Shown here piece by piece: positions 45,772 to 54,262 of a stretch of 64,000 nt of DNA (its first letter is position 1; every line of letters begins with the position of its first letter). The notes under the pieces were generated by a model. That model was given only the letters and a program-made list of their open reading frames with translations. It made no database searches and was not told the DNA's origin. Source of the DNA: Streptosporangium sandarakinum (GTDB taxonomy: Bacteria; Actinomycetota; Actinomycetes; Streptosporangiales; Streptosporangiaceae). The position numbers and the translations under genes were made by a program. The stretch covers positions 744,001 through 808,000 of the forward strand of contig NZ_JACCCO010000003.1 in NCBI RefSeq assembly GCF_013409935.1, given 5' to 3'.

Positions 45772-46706
45772 GCTCATCGCATCACGACCATCCGCTGCCC
45801 TCCGCCCGCGTCGAGGAGGTCTCCGACGGCGTCTACGCCTACGTCCAGCCCGACGGGAGCTGGTGGATCAACAACACCGGTTTCCTCGTCGGGCGGCACG
45901 GGGTGATCTGCGTGGACTCCTGCGCCACCGAGCGGCGCACCCTGGCCTACCGCGAGGCGATCAGGTCGGTCACCGGCCTGCCGGTGACGACGCTGGTCAA
46001 CACCCACCACCACGGTGACCACACCTTCGGCAACTTCGCCTTCCCCGAGGCGACGATCGTCGGGCACGAGCGGACCCGGGAGACGATCCTCGCCGAGGGC
46101 GTCCCCGCGTACCGGACGACGGCCTGGACGGCGGTCGACTGGGGCCGGTCGGAGGTCAGCCCGCCCTTCCTGACCTACGCCGACGGAGTCACCCTGTACT
46201 CCGATGAGCTGCGCTGCGAGGTCCGCCACGTCGGCCGTCCCGCGCACACCACCAACGACTCGATCGTGTGGATCCCCGAGCGGTCGCTGCTGTTCGCCGG
46301 GGACCTGGTGTTCAACGGGGGCACGCCGTTCGTGATGATGGGATCGGTGACGGGGTCCATCGAGGCGCTGGACGAGCTGGAGACACTGGGCGCGCGGACG
46401 ATCGTGCCGGGGCACGGCGACGTGTGCGGGCCGGAGGTGATCGACCGGGTGCGGGGCTACCTGCGGTTCGTGATGGCCACCGCCGAGCTGGGCCGGTCGG
46501 CGGGCCTGACGCCGCTGGAGGCGGCGCGCGAGACCGGCCTCGGCGAGTACGGCGGGCTGCTCGACCCCGAGCGGATCGTCGGCAACCTGCACCGGGCCTA
46601 CGCCGAGCTGGACGGCCTGCCCCGGGGCGAGTCCATCGACTTCGCCGCGGCGCTGTCGGACATGATCGCCTACAACGGCGGCAGGCCGCTGACCTGCCTG
46701 GCCTGA
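45768..46706 (+). CDS. MBL-fold metallohydrolase
   Basis: A 312-residue metallo-beta-lactamase-fold protein. The metal-binding motif HHHGDH is in TTLVNTHHHGDHTFGNFAFP, and further ligands are in GRPAHTTNDSIVWIPERSLL and the PGHGDVCG segment near residue 220. The long C-terminal helical region (about 230-312) is typical of the quinoprotein-relay/SoxH-like subgroup with unknown substrates, not of true antibiotic beta-lactamases. It is translationally coupled to the chloramphenicol-efflux gene. Whether it acts on the drug or on a by-product cannot be told from sequence. Confidence 0.87.
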   Translation: MSSSHHDHPLPSARVEEVSDGVYAYVQPDGSWWINNTGFLVGRHGVICVDSCATERRTLAYREAIRSVTGLPVTTLVNTHHHGDHTFGNFAFPEATIVGHERTRETILAEGVPAYRTTAWTAVDWGRSEVSPPFLTYADGVTLYSDELRCEVRHVGRPAHTTNDSIVWIPERSLLFAGDLVFNGGTPFVMMGSVTGSIEALDELETLGARTIVPGHGDVCGPEVIDRVRGYLRFVMATAELGRSAGLTPLEAARETGLGEYGGLLDPERIVGNLHRAYAELDGLPRGESIDFAAALSDMIAYNGGRPLTCLA

Positions 46707-46870
46707 CCGGTCCGCGTCCCGGGGCGGTCGGACGCCCCGGGACGCGGACCGCCGCGGGCTCGCCGGGTACGGCGCCCGCCGTCCCGTTTCCCGTGCCGGA
46801 CCCCGCCGCGCCGCGGAGCGCGGGAAAGGCGGGGGGCCGGCGGCGCCGTGCACCCCTCGGACTCCTCGGC

Positions 46871-47467
46871 CTACCGCCCCGGGCGGCCGGGGGTGAGCAC
46901 CGCGGCGATCACCAGGCCGATGGGGACGTTGATGCGGAAGACCCAGGGCCATCCGAGGCCGGCGGTGAGCAGGCCGCCCAGGAGGACGCCGAGCGCGGCG
47001 CCACCGCCGCCGAGCGCCGACCAGATGCCCAGTGCCCTGTTCCGCTCCTCCCCGTCGAACAGGGACACCACCAGGGACAGGGCGGCGGGGGAGAGGAGCG
47101 CGGCTCCGACGCCCTGTGCGACGCGACCGCCCACGAGCATGCCCGCGGAGCCGGCCAGGCCGGTGACCAGCGATGCGGCGGTGAAGACCAGCAGGCCGGC
47201 GAGCATCACGCGCTTGGCGCCGAGCAGGTCGGTGATCCGCCCTCCGAGCGGCATCAGCCCGCCGAAGGTGAGGGTGTAGGCGCTGACCGTCCAGGCCACC
47301 GCCTCGCGGCTGAGCCCCAGGTCCGTCTCCATGTGGGGCAGCGCGATGGCCACCACCGTGACGTCGAGGATCAGCATGAGCTGTGCCACGCCGAGAAAGC
47401 CGAGGATGCGCCACCTCGCCGGGTGGGCGGGACGGGGTGATGTCTCCGCCGCCGTCGGTTGGGTCAT
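46871..47467 (-). pseudogene. N-terminal half of a 14-helix MFS drug transporter (truncated)
   Basis: 198 residues encode only the first six helices of a DHA2-type exporter. It starts RWRILGFLGVAQLMLILDVT, then VVAIALPHMETDLGLSREAV. The motif-A loop GGRITDLLGAKRVMLAGLLV is intact, and motif C reads GGGGAALGVLLGGLLTAG. The frame stops after INVPIGLVIAAVLTPGRPGR, where full-length relatives continue for some 280 residues. No continuation is found in other frames downstream. It diverges from a tetR gene with two operator-like palindromes, the usual arrangement for a regulated efflux pump, so the original pump has probably been lost. Confidence 0.7.
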
Positions 47468-47477
47468 TGGAGCCCTC

Positions 47478-47550
47478 CATACATGTAACTCGTACTACCA
47501 TGTATGAGCTTTCACTGTAGACCGTAACTCGTATGTATGCATACGGGTTA
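47478..47550. promoter_or_regulatory. Two TetR-operator-like palindromes in the divergent gap
   Basis: CATACATG-N13-CATGTATG (47478-47506) and TAACTCGTATG-TATG-CATACGGGTTA (47525-47550; one mismatch per arm) lie between the truncated transporter and tetR. Both share TAACTCGTA/GTATG elements. They should let the TetR protein control both genes. Confidence 0.7.
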
Positions 47551-47560
47551 AGCTGGAGAC

Positions 47561-48139
47561 ATGACCGCACCATCCGCGCGCCCCAGGCGCCGAGCCGACG
47601 CCGAGCGCAGCATCGCCCGAATCGTTTCCGCGGCGCGCACCCTGCTGAGCGCGGACCCGAGCGCGACCACGGACGACATCGCGCGTGCCGCGGGGGTGGG
47701 GCGGATGACGGTGTACGGGCACTTCCGTACGCGAGCCGACCTGGTCGAGGCCGCCCTGAGGGACGCGATACGAGCCGGCGACGAGACCCTCGCGGCCGTG
47801 GACCTGGCCGGAGACGCCCGCGGGGCCGTCACCCGCCTGCTGGCGTCGAGCTGGGAGGTCGTGGCGGAGTCGGCGGCCCTGCTGGCCGCGGCCGCGGAGG
47901 TCCTTCCCGCGGGGCGGGTGCACGAGCTTCACGCCGAGCCCGTCCGCCGGATGACCGAACTCATCAGCAGCGGCCGGGACCAGGGCGTCTTCCGCGCGGA
48001 TCTGCCGGTCGGCTGGCTGGTCAGCGTCGTGCAGTACATCCTGCACGGGGCCGCGGAGGAGGTGCGCGCGGGCCGCCTCGCCTCGGAGGAGGCCGCGGAC
48101 ACGGTCACGAAATCCGTCCTGTCCGTCCTCACCGGCTAG
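47561..48139 (+). CDS. TetR-family transcription repressor
   Basis: A 192-residue regulator with the TetR helix-turn-helix in RIVSAARTLLSADPSATTDD, then IARAAGVGRMTVYGHFRTRA. An all-helical ligand domain ends AADTVTKSVLSVLTG. It is divergent from the MFS fragment, with two palindromes in the 93-base gap, so it probably represses the pump and itself in response to a drug-like ligand. With the pump truncated it may now be an orphan. A long hairpin terminator follows at 48297-48344. Confidence 0.9.
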   Translation: MTAPSARPRRRADAERSIARIVSAARTLLSADPSATTDDIARAAGVGRMTVYGHFRTRADLVEAALRDAIRAGDETLAAVDLAGDARGAVTRLLASSWEVVAESAALLAAAAEVLPAGRVHELHAEPVRRMTELISSGRDQGVFRADLPVGWLVSVVQYILHGAAEEVRAGRLASEEAADTVTKSVLSVLTG

Positions 48140-48158
48140 ACACGCCGGCCACCCTCGC

Positions 48159-48212
48159 GCGGTCGCGGTCGCGGTTGCGGTTGCGGTTGCGGTTGCGGCT
48201 GCGGTCGCGGTG
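48159..48212 (+). repeat. Hexanucleotide tandem repeat GCGGTY, nine units
   Basis: GCGGTC, GCGGTC, four GCGGTT, GCGGCT, GCGGTC and GCGGTG follow each other in register just after tetR. It is a simple-sequence tract, prone to slippage, in non-coding DNA. Confidence 0.9.
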
Positions 48213-48296
48213 GCGGCGACGGTGGGGCGAACCGGTCGCGGCGGCGGGGCGAACCGGTCGGGGCCGCGGGCGGACATCGCCGTGACGAGACACGGC

Positions 48297-48344
48297 GGGC
48301 CCGCCGGCCGTGGACACGTTTTCGCGTCCACGGCCGGCGGGCCC
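48297..48344. terminator. Very strong bidirectional terminator, 19-base perfect stem
   Basis: GGGCCCGCCGGCCGTGGAC (48297-48315) and its exact complement (48326-48344) flank the loop ACGTTTTCGC. It lies between convergent tetR and the S9 peptidase gene and ends both transcripts. Confidence 0.9.
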
Positions 48345-48380
48345 GCGTCGGCTCCGCCGGGACGAACCGCCGGGAACTGC

Positions 48381-50276
48381 CTACGACAGGTGGCGCGACC
48401 ACCATTCGAGGACGGCCTCGAACCGCTGCATGCGGTGCCGGGGGCGGCCGCTGCGGGTGAGCTCGTGGCCCTCACCGGGGAACAGCAGGAACTCCGCCGG
48501 GACGCCGTTGCGGCGCAGGGCGACGTACATCCGCTGCGCCTGCTCGACGGGGCAGCGCCAGTCCTCCTCGGAGTGGACCACGGCGAACGGGATGTCGATC
48601 TTGTCGGCGTGGTAGAGCGGGCTCATCGCGCGCTGGACCTCTAGGTCGGGGCCGCAGTAGGCGTCGGCGAAGAACCAGCCGATGTCGGAGGAGCCGGCGA
48701 AGGAGTCCCAGGCGTTGACCGCCCGCTCACTCCAGGCGGCCCTGAACCGCTCCCCGTGGTGGGCGGCCAGCCAGCTCGTCATGAACCCGCCGTAGGAGCC
48801 GCCCATCACGCCCACCCGCCCGGCGTCGCACTCCGGCCGCTCCAGCGCCGCGTCCAGCAGGGCGAGGACGTCATCGACGTCCACGGTGCCGAAGGCTCCG
48901 ATGACCGCCTGGCCGTGGGCCTGGCCGTACCCGCCCGAGCCGCGCGGGTTGGGCAGGACCACCGCGTACCCCGCGCCGGCGTAGACCTGGGTCTCGTCGA
49001 AGAAACCCCAGCCGTGGTGGTAGAAGGGGCCGCCGTGCACGTTCAGCAGGACCGGGTGCGGCCCCTCGCCCTCGGGCAGGACGAGCCAGCCGTGGACCGG
49101 GTAGCCGTCGGGCGCCACCGCGGTGATCTCCTGGAGCGGGCGCACCCCGGCCAGCGGCCCGGAGAAGTCGGCGAGCCTGCCCTCGGGGGTGACCACCTCG
49201 CCGGGGCACTCGGGCGTGGAGACCACCGCGACGATCCGCCCGCCGTGCGCGGTGAAGGCGCTGACGGCCGCCCGCTCGCCGAGCACCCGGCCGAGCTTCT
49301 CCAGGGGCATGTCCTCGGCGGTCGCCGGGACGAGCAGCAGCTCGGTGGCGCCGCGCGTGCGCACCGCCACCAGGACGCCGTCCTCGACCGGTACGGGTTC
49401 CAGCGCCTCGCAGTCGACGGACTCCTCCTCGGTCATGCGCGTCCCGGCCGCGGGCTCGCCGCCGGTCCGCAGCGGGGCGCGGTAGAGGCCGGTGTTGCGG
49501 GCGACGGAGTGGATGCCGGAGAAGGCCGTGCCGAGGTAGAGCACCTCCCCGCCGGGAAGCGCCACCGGGTGGCTCGCGCGCCCCTCGCCGCGCACCACGA
49601 GGACCGGCGCGCCGCCCGCCGCGGGGACCGCGTACAGGTCGGTGTGCAGGCTGTCGCCGTCGAGGTCGCGGGGGGCCGAGACCAGCAGGTGCTCGCCGTC
49701 GGGGGTCCAGGCAGGGGTGTCGACGTCGTAGGGGCCGTCGGTCAGGCGCACCGGCTGGGGGATGTCGGCGAGGGCGTTGACCACGAACAGCGCCGACCGC
49801 CGGTCGAAGGTGAAGCCCACGCCGTCGCGCCGGTAGCTCAGGCCGGTGATGCGGCGCGGCGCCTCGGCGGCGGCGTCCACGCCCTCTTCGGTGCCGTAGC
49901 GGCCCTCCTCCGGGGCCCGCGCGACGAACGCGATCCGGCGGGAGTCGGGGGCCCAGACCGGTGCGCCGGCGCCGAGCGGCAGGTCGGTGATCGGACGCGG
50001 CTCGCCGCCGTGGGCGGGCATCACGTGCAGCTGCGGCCGGCCGCCCTCCTTCGCCCGCAGGAAGGCCACCCAGGCGCCGTCGGGGGAGACGCGGGGGGCG
50101 GTGTCGAGGTCGCCGTGGGTGAAGGGGACGGGCGGACCGTCCTGCGGCACCCGCCACAGGCTTCCGCGGTAGGCGTCCGCCTCCAGGTCGGGGCGGGCGA
50201 CGTCGACCAGGAGGAGGTCGTCGTGCAGGGCGATGCTGCCGGGGACGTGCAGCAGGGCGAGGTCGTCAAGACGCAT
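48381..50276 (-). CDS. S9-family (prolyl oligopeptidase-type) serine peptidase
   Basis: A 631-residue protein. Residues 1-370 form a WD40/TolB-like beta-propeller (ISPDG-type repeats such as APRVSPDGAWVAFLRAKEGG and TPAWTPDGEHLLVSAPRDLD). Residues 380-631 are the alpha/beta hydrolase domain, with HPVLLNVHGGPFYHHGWGFF, the nucleophile in VGVMGGSYGGFMTSWLAAHH, Asp near HSEEDWRCPVEQAQ and His in FPGEGHELTRSG. No signal peptide, so it is cytosolic like acylaminoacyl-peptidases and dipeptidyl peptidases. The ATG at 50276 is used; the open frame extends far upstream, but only as an antisense shadow of the next gene. Confidence 0.92.
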   Translation of the reverse strand: MRLDDLALLHVPGSIALHDDLLLVDVARPDLEADAYRGSLWRVPQDGPPVPFTHGDLDTAPRVSPDGAWVAFLRAKEGGRPQLHVMPAHGGEPRPITDLPLGAGAPVWAPDSRRIAFVARAPEEGRYGTEEGVDAAAEAPRRITGLSYRRDGVGFTFDRRSALFVVNALADIPQPVRLTDGPYDVDTPAWTPDGEHLLVSAPRDLDGDSLHTDLYAVPAAGGAPVLVVRGEGRASHPVALPGGEVLYLGTAFSGIHSVARNTGLYRAPLRTGGEPAAGTRMTEEESVDCEALEPVPVEDGVLVAVRTRGATELLLVPATAEDMPLEKLGRVLGERAAVSAFTAHGGRIVAVVSTPECPGEVVTPEGRLADFSGPLAGVRPLQEITAVAPDGYPVHGWLVLPEGEGPHPVLLNVHGGPFYHHGWGFFDETQVYAGAGYAVVLPNPRGSGGYGQAHGQAVIGAFGTVDVDDVLALLDAALERPECDAGRVGVMGGSYGGFMTSWLAAHHGERFRAAWSERAVNAWDSFAGSSDIGWFFADAYCGPDLEVQRAMSPLYHADKIDIPFAVVHSEEDWRCPVEQAQRMYVALRRNGVPAEFLLFPGEGHELTRSGRPRHRMQRFEAVLEWWSRHLS

Positions 50277-50555
50277 GACCTGGGACGTTATCACCGCGAT
50301 CACCGCATTTGGAGAACGTTGAGGTGGTTTGTCGGTGTCGTCGGGGAGCGGACAAGGAAACCCGGCGCGACCCCGTCCCCGTCCGATGCGACCGCCGGGT
50401 GACCGGCGGGTGGCCGGTGCGGACGCCGCCGGGCCGCGGTGAGCCGCCCGCCCCCGTCGCGGATTGTGATCCATCCCCCACCCGCTCGGCTGATTAGAAG
50501 CCCTCACCTGGGAGAGTAGGAGGGGGTCACGAGGACCAACTGATCGGATGGTGCG

Positions 50556-51989
50556 ATGGGCCAGCAACTCGACAAGGACCGGTTCTCCGAGGCGGAGTTC
50601 GTCCGCTTCGGCGAGCGGCTGGCGGAACAGGTGGCCACGCTGCGTGAGACGCTGGCCCGGCCCGGCTTCGGCGAGGGCCCGCTGACCATCGGTGCCGAGC
50701 TGGAGCTGTTCCTCACCACCCCCGACGGGCGGCCGCTCCACCGCAACCGGGAGGTGCGCGAGGCCGCGGCCGACGGCCGGCTGGTGTCGGAGCTGGGCCG
50801 GTTCAACCTGGAGGTCAACCTGACCCCGCTGCCGCTCGCCGGGCGGCCCTTCACCGCGATGGCCGCCGAGCTGCGCGAGACCATGGACCTGGTGGACAAG
50901 GCCGCGGCGGCGCAGGGCGGCCGGTCCGTGGCGATCGGGATCCTGCCCTCCCTCAGCGAGTTCGACTTCACCCACGAGGCGCTCAGCGACGAGGCCCGCT
51001 ACCGGGCGATGACCCGGGGCATGCGCCGGCTGCGCGCCGAGCCGTTCCGGGTGCGCATCAGCGGCGCCGAGGAGCTGGAACTGGAGGTCGAGGGCGTCAT
51101 CCTGGAGAGCGCCAACACCTCCTGGCAGGTCCACCTGCGTACGGCCCCGGCCGACTTCGCCCGCGTCTACAACGCCGCCCAGCTCGCCGTCGGCCCGGTC
51201 CTCGCGGTCAGCGGCAACTCGCCCGGCTTCCTGGGCAGGCGGCTGTGGGAGGAGACCAGGATCGCCCTGTTCGAGGAGGCGGCCGACGACCGCGACGTCG
51301 AGCGGCTCGACCGCAGGGACCGGCGGGTGGCCTTCGGCTCCGGGTGGGTCGGCGGCGCCGAGGAGCTGTTCGAGATGTGCGTCCGCGAGTACGAGCCGGT
51401 GGTGCCGGTGCTCACCGACGCCCCGGACACCGCGGGCGGGGCCCCGGAGCTGGCCGAGCTCCGGCTGCACCAGGGCATGGTGTGGCTGTGGAACCGGCCC
51501 GTCTACGACCCGGCCGACGGCGGCCACCTGCGGGTGGAGATGCGGGCGCTGCCCGCCGGGCCGACCCCCGCCGACATGGTGGCCAACGCCGCCTTCATGC
51601 TCGGCCTCACCCTGGCGATGGCCGACGAGCCGGTGCACGAGTCACCCTTCGCCGGCGCCTACCGCAACTTCTACCGCGCCGCGATCAGCGGCCTGGACGC
51701 CCCGATGTCCTGGCCGGGCCGGGACGGGGAGGTCCCCGCGCACCGGCTCGTCGAGGACCTGCTGCCCGTGGCCGCGGACGGCCTGGCGCGGGCCGGCGTC
51801 GAGGCGCGGGAGGCGGAGCGGGCGCTCGACGTCATCCGGGAACGCGCCGGGCGGCGCCGTACCGGCGCGGTCTGGCAGCGTGAGAAGCTCGCCGAGCTGG
51901 GCACCGACCCGGCGGCGCGGGCGCGCATGGTGACCCGCTACCAGGAGCTGGCGCTGACCGGGGAGCCGGTGCACACCTGGCCGCTGTGA
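50556..51989 (+). CDS. Glutamate-cysteine ligase (GCS2)-like protein
   Basis: A 477-residue carboxylate-amine ligase-like protein. The N-terminal catalytic block LTIGAELELFLTTPDGRPLH contains the acidic metal-binding residues. Further signatures are LGRFNLEVNLTPLPLAGRPF, NTSWQVHLRTAPADFARVYN and HLRVEMRALPAGPTPADMVA. Relatives in actinobacteria are annotated as glutamate-cysteine ligases, although these organisms mainly use mycothiol; the real product may be another gamma-glutamyl amide. It is monocistronic, with an ATG following GATCGGATGGTGCG, and no other thiol-biosynthesis gene is nearby. Confidence 0.8.
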   Translation: MGQQLDKDRFSEAEFVRFGERLAEQVATLRETLARPGFGEGPLTIGAELELFLTTPDGRPLHRNREVREAAADGRLVSELGRFNLEVNLTPLPLAGRPFTAMAAELRETMDLVDKAAAAQGGRSVAIGILPSLSEFDFTHEALSDEARYRAMTRGMRRLRAEPFRVRISGAEELELEVEGVILESANTSWQVHLRTAPADFARVYNAAQLAVGPVLAVSGNSPGFLGRRLWEETRIALFEEAADDRDVERLDRRDRRVAFGSGWVGGAEELFEMCVREYEPVVPVLTDAPDTAGGAPELAELRLHQGMVWLWNRPVYDPADGGHLRVEMRALPAGPTPADMVANAAFMLGLTLAMADEPVHESPFAGAYRNFYRAAISGLDAPMSWPGRDGEVPAHRLVEDLLPVAADGLARAGVEAREAERALDVIRERAGRRRTGAVWQREKLAELGTDPAARARMVTRYQELALTGEPVHTWPL

Positions 51990-52184
51990 CGCCCTCCGCC
52001 GCCGCTCCGGGTCCCCGCGGCCGTCGGCAGGCCACTCGCGGCGCGCGGATCCGGCCGTCAGGGCCCCGGGGCAGGGGGCTTCGGGACAGGGGGGCTTCCG
52101 AATGATCCGGATCTCGGCATACTCGTGAACTCCACGTCTCGACCCGCCGGGCCCGGCGGCGACCGGAGGAGGAACGCCCCCCCC

Positions 52185-53228
52185 ATGAGTGCGATGAAGA
52201 CCACGGCCGTGGAGCCGTTCGAGCTGAGGCGGAACGACGGCGACCTGCCGGCCGGCGCCCGCGCGCTGGGCGAGCGGCTCGACCGCGTGCCCCTCGCCAC
52301 CGTCCTGGCCAAGGCCAACCGGGTCGCCGTCAGGAAGGGGGCGTCCGGCGCCGGGGCGTTCACCGGCATGCGGCCCCGGCCGGTGGACTGGTACTGCTTC
52401 GACGACGCCGACAACGCCGCCACCGACTGGTACCCGCAGGGCCTGACCAGCTCCTCCGACGCAGGGACCCGTGGTGACGTGTTCGTGGTGAGCTGGTACT
52501 TCAAGCCGGCGAACGAGCCCGAGCGCGGCGTCCGGCTGTCCTTCCTCGACGCCGCGGCGCTGCGCTACCGGCACGTCCTGCTCGTGACGGCCCGGCCCGA
52601 CGGCGGGATCGCCCCCATCGACATCCACGCCGGCGGCGTCGCCTGGTACGGCGACCTGCTGTACGTCGCCGACACCGGCCGCGGCCTGCGCGTCTTCGAC
52701 ACCCGGCACATCTACGAGGTGAACGGCGACTCCAAGACCACCATCGGCAGGAAGGGCGCGACCTACAACGCCTTCGGCTACCGCTACGTGATGCCGCAGA
52801 CCGGCGCCTGGACCGCGACGGGCGACGCCCGGTTCTCCTTCGCCTCCGTCGACCGGACGGGCCCGGTGCACACCCTGGTCGGCGGCGAGTACGTCGACGC
52901 CCCCGGCACGCCCGGCAGGGTGGCCCGCTGGCCGCTCGCGCCCGGCGGCGGGCTGCGCGCCGACGCGGGCGGCGTCGCCGCGGCCCAGGACGCCTACCTG
53001 CTGCCCGAGCCCAGGATCCAGGGCGCGCTCTCCCACGGCGGCACCTGGTATCTCAGCCAGGCGGCCGGCTCGACGCGCAACGGCGTCCTGATCGTGGCCG
53101 GCGACACGGTCACCAGGCGGTCCTACCCGGTGGGCCCGGAGGACCTCACCTGCGTCCGCGAGCGCGGGACGCTGTGGAGCGTGACCGAGTTCGCGCGCCG
53201 CCGCGCGGTGTACGGCGTTCCGCTCTGA
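52185..53228 (+). CDS. Beta-propeller-like protein of unknown function
   Basis: The ATG at 52185 is chosen for the GGAGGAGGAA ribosome site about nine bases upstream. The 347-residue product has no clear signal peptide. It contains repeated beta-strand segments suggestive of a propeller: DVFVVSWYFKPANEPERGVR, then DIHAGGVAWYGDLLYVADTG, RGLRVFDTRHIYEVNGDSKT and HGGTWYLSQAAGSTRNGVLI. Asp/Gly turns recur. Similar proteins are annotated as secreted in Streptomyces, but here the export signal is absent. Function unknown. Its 3' end converges on the pyroglutamyl-peptidase gene 17 bases away. Confidence 0.78.
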   Translation: MSAMKTTAVEPFELRRNDGDLPAGARALGERLDRVPLATVLAKANRVAVRKGASGAGAFTGMRPRPVDWYCFDDADNAATDWYPQGLTSSSDAGTRGDVFVVSWYFKPANEPERGVRLSFLDAAALRYRHVLLVTARPDGGIAPIDIHAGGVAWYGDLLYVADTGRGLRVFDTRHIYEVNGDSKTTIGRKGATYNAFGYRYVMPQTGAWTATGDARFSFASVDRTGPVHTLVGGEYVDAPGTPGRVARWPLAPGGGLRADAGGVAAAQDAYLLPEPRIQGALSHGGTWYLSQAAGSTRNGVLIVAGDTVTRRSYPVGPEDLTCVRERGTLWSVTEFARRRAVYGVPL

Positions 53229-53245
53229 CTCCGGGGCCTGCGCCG

Positions 53246-53866
53246 TCAGTGCAGGGAGCCGCCGACCAGGCGCAGGTCGCCGTCCATGGACGAGGCGGCG
53301 GTCACGATCGCGGTCAGCGCCTCGGCGACCAGGGCCGGCGGCATGGACGGCGCGGCCCGGTCGGCGACCTGCCCGGGGGCGAACGGCACGTGCACGAACC
53401 CGCCGCGGATGTCGGGCCGCTCGGTGGCGATCAGGTGCATCAGGCCGTAGAAGAGGTGGTTGCAGACGAACGTCCCGGCGCTCTGCGACACGCTCGCCGG
53501 CACCCCGACGGCCCGGGCCGCGGCCACGCACGCCTTCACCGGCAGCGTGGCGAAGTAGGCGGCGGGCCCGCCGCGCACCACCGGCTCGTCGATCGGCTGC
53601 CGCCCGGCGTTGTCGGGGATGCGGGCGTCGTCGAGGTTGACGGCCACCCGCTCGACCGTCACGTCGGCCCGGCCGCCGGCCTGCCCGACGCAGACGACCA
53701 CCCGGGGGTCGTGTTCGGCGACGGCCTCCCGCAGCCGCTCCACCGCCGCGCCGAACACGCACGGCACCTGTACGGCCCGCACCCCGGGGACGAGGCCGAC
53801 CGCCTCCCACGAGGGGTTGACGGTGTCGCCGTCGAACGGCTCGAAACCGGTGAGCAGGACGGTCAT
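53246..53866 (-). CDS. pcp: Pyroglutamyl-peptidase I
   Basis: A 206-residue cysteine peptidase of family C15. It begins MTVLLTGFEPFDGDTVNPSW, as the family does. The Glu region is VCVGQAGGRADVTVERVAVN, the catalytic Cys is in SQSAGTFVCNHLFYGLMHLI, and the catalytic His lies in GGFVHVPFAPGQ. It removes N-terminal pyroglutamate from peptides in the cytosol. Its start overlaps the stop of the upstream DCC-family gene (ATGA), so the pair is translationally coupled. Confidence 0.93.
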   Translation of the reverse strand: MTVLLTGFEPFDGDTVNPSWEAVGLVPGVRAVQVPCVFGAAVERLREAVAEHDPRVVVCVGQAGGRADVTVERVAVNLDDARIPDNAGRQPIDEPVVRGGPAAYFATLPVKACVAAARAVGVPASVSQSAGTFVCNHLFYGLMHLIATERPDIRGGFVHVPFAPGQVADRAAPSMPPALVAEALTAIVTAASSMDGDLRLVGGSLH

Positions 53867-54240
53867 CGGTGTACCTCCGGTACGGAGCAGGCGGGGGTGC
53901 CGCCGGGCAGGCGGCCGCGGTTGGCGGAGACGAGCCGGTAGCCCCACCCCGCCACCTGCCGCAGCAGGGGGAGGCGCATCAGGGACCCCGCGGCGCTCCA
54001 CGGCGGGCCCGCGGAGACCAGCAGCCTGGCGACGGCCTGCGCCCCACCGTACAGCCTGCCGTCCTCGGCCCACAGCACCTCGTGCTCGGCGCGCTCCCGG
54101 GTGGCGCCGAGCGCGGCCAGGTCGGCCGTCTGCAGGGGTACGGCACGGGCCCGGAGCCCGATCCGGCGCTCGGCGAACCGGACGCAGGATGTGCAGAAGC
54201 CGCAGTCGCCGTCGTAGACCAGCACCGGTTGTTCCGTCAT
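53863..54240 (-). CDS. DCC-family (DUF393) thiol-disulfide oxidoreductase-like protein
   Basis: A 125-residue protein with the family motif at residues 9-16, YDGDCGFC, which gives the DxxCxxC-like site (DGDCGFCTSCVRF). A C-terminal amphipathic region (WSAAGSLMRLPLLRQVAGWG) follows. DCC proteins resemble thioredoxin-fold proteins and are predicted to handle thiols or hydrophobic small molecules; function is not established. It is translationally coupled to the downstream pcp gene and lies 22 bases after the coiled-coil membrane protein at 54263. Confidence 0.88.
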   Translation of the reverse strand: MTEQPVLVYDGDCGFCTSCVRFAERRIGLRARAVPLQTADLAALGATRERAEHEVLWAEDGRLYGGAQAVARLLVSAGPPWSAAGSLMRLPLLRQVAGWGYRLVSANRGRLPGGTPACSVPEVHR

Positions 54241-54262
54241 GCGGTGACCATACCCAGACGAA

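Noticed and set aside
45768..46706. MBL-fold gene considered as a beta-lactam resistance enzyme
   Set aside because: Motifs and long helical C-terminus fit the general quinoprotein-relay/SoxH-like group rather than class B beta-lactamases.
48159..48212. GCGGTY tandem repeat considered as a CRISPR-like array
   Set aside because: Six-base units without spacers are simple-sequence repeats; no cas genes nearby.
50277..51638. Apparent N-terminal extension of the S9 peptidase frame through the ligase gene
   Set aside because: It is antisense to the GCS2-like gene; the propeller domain begins naturally at the ATG at 50276.
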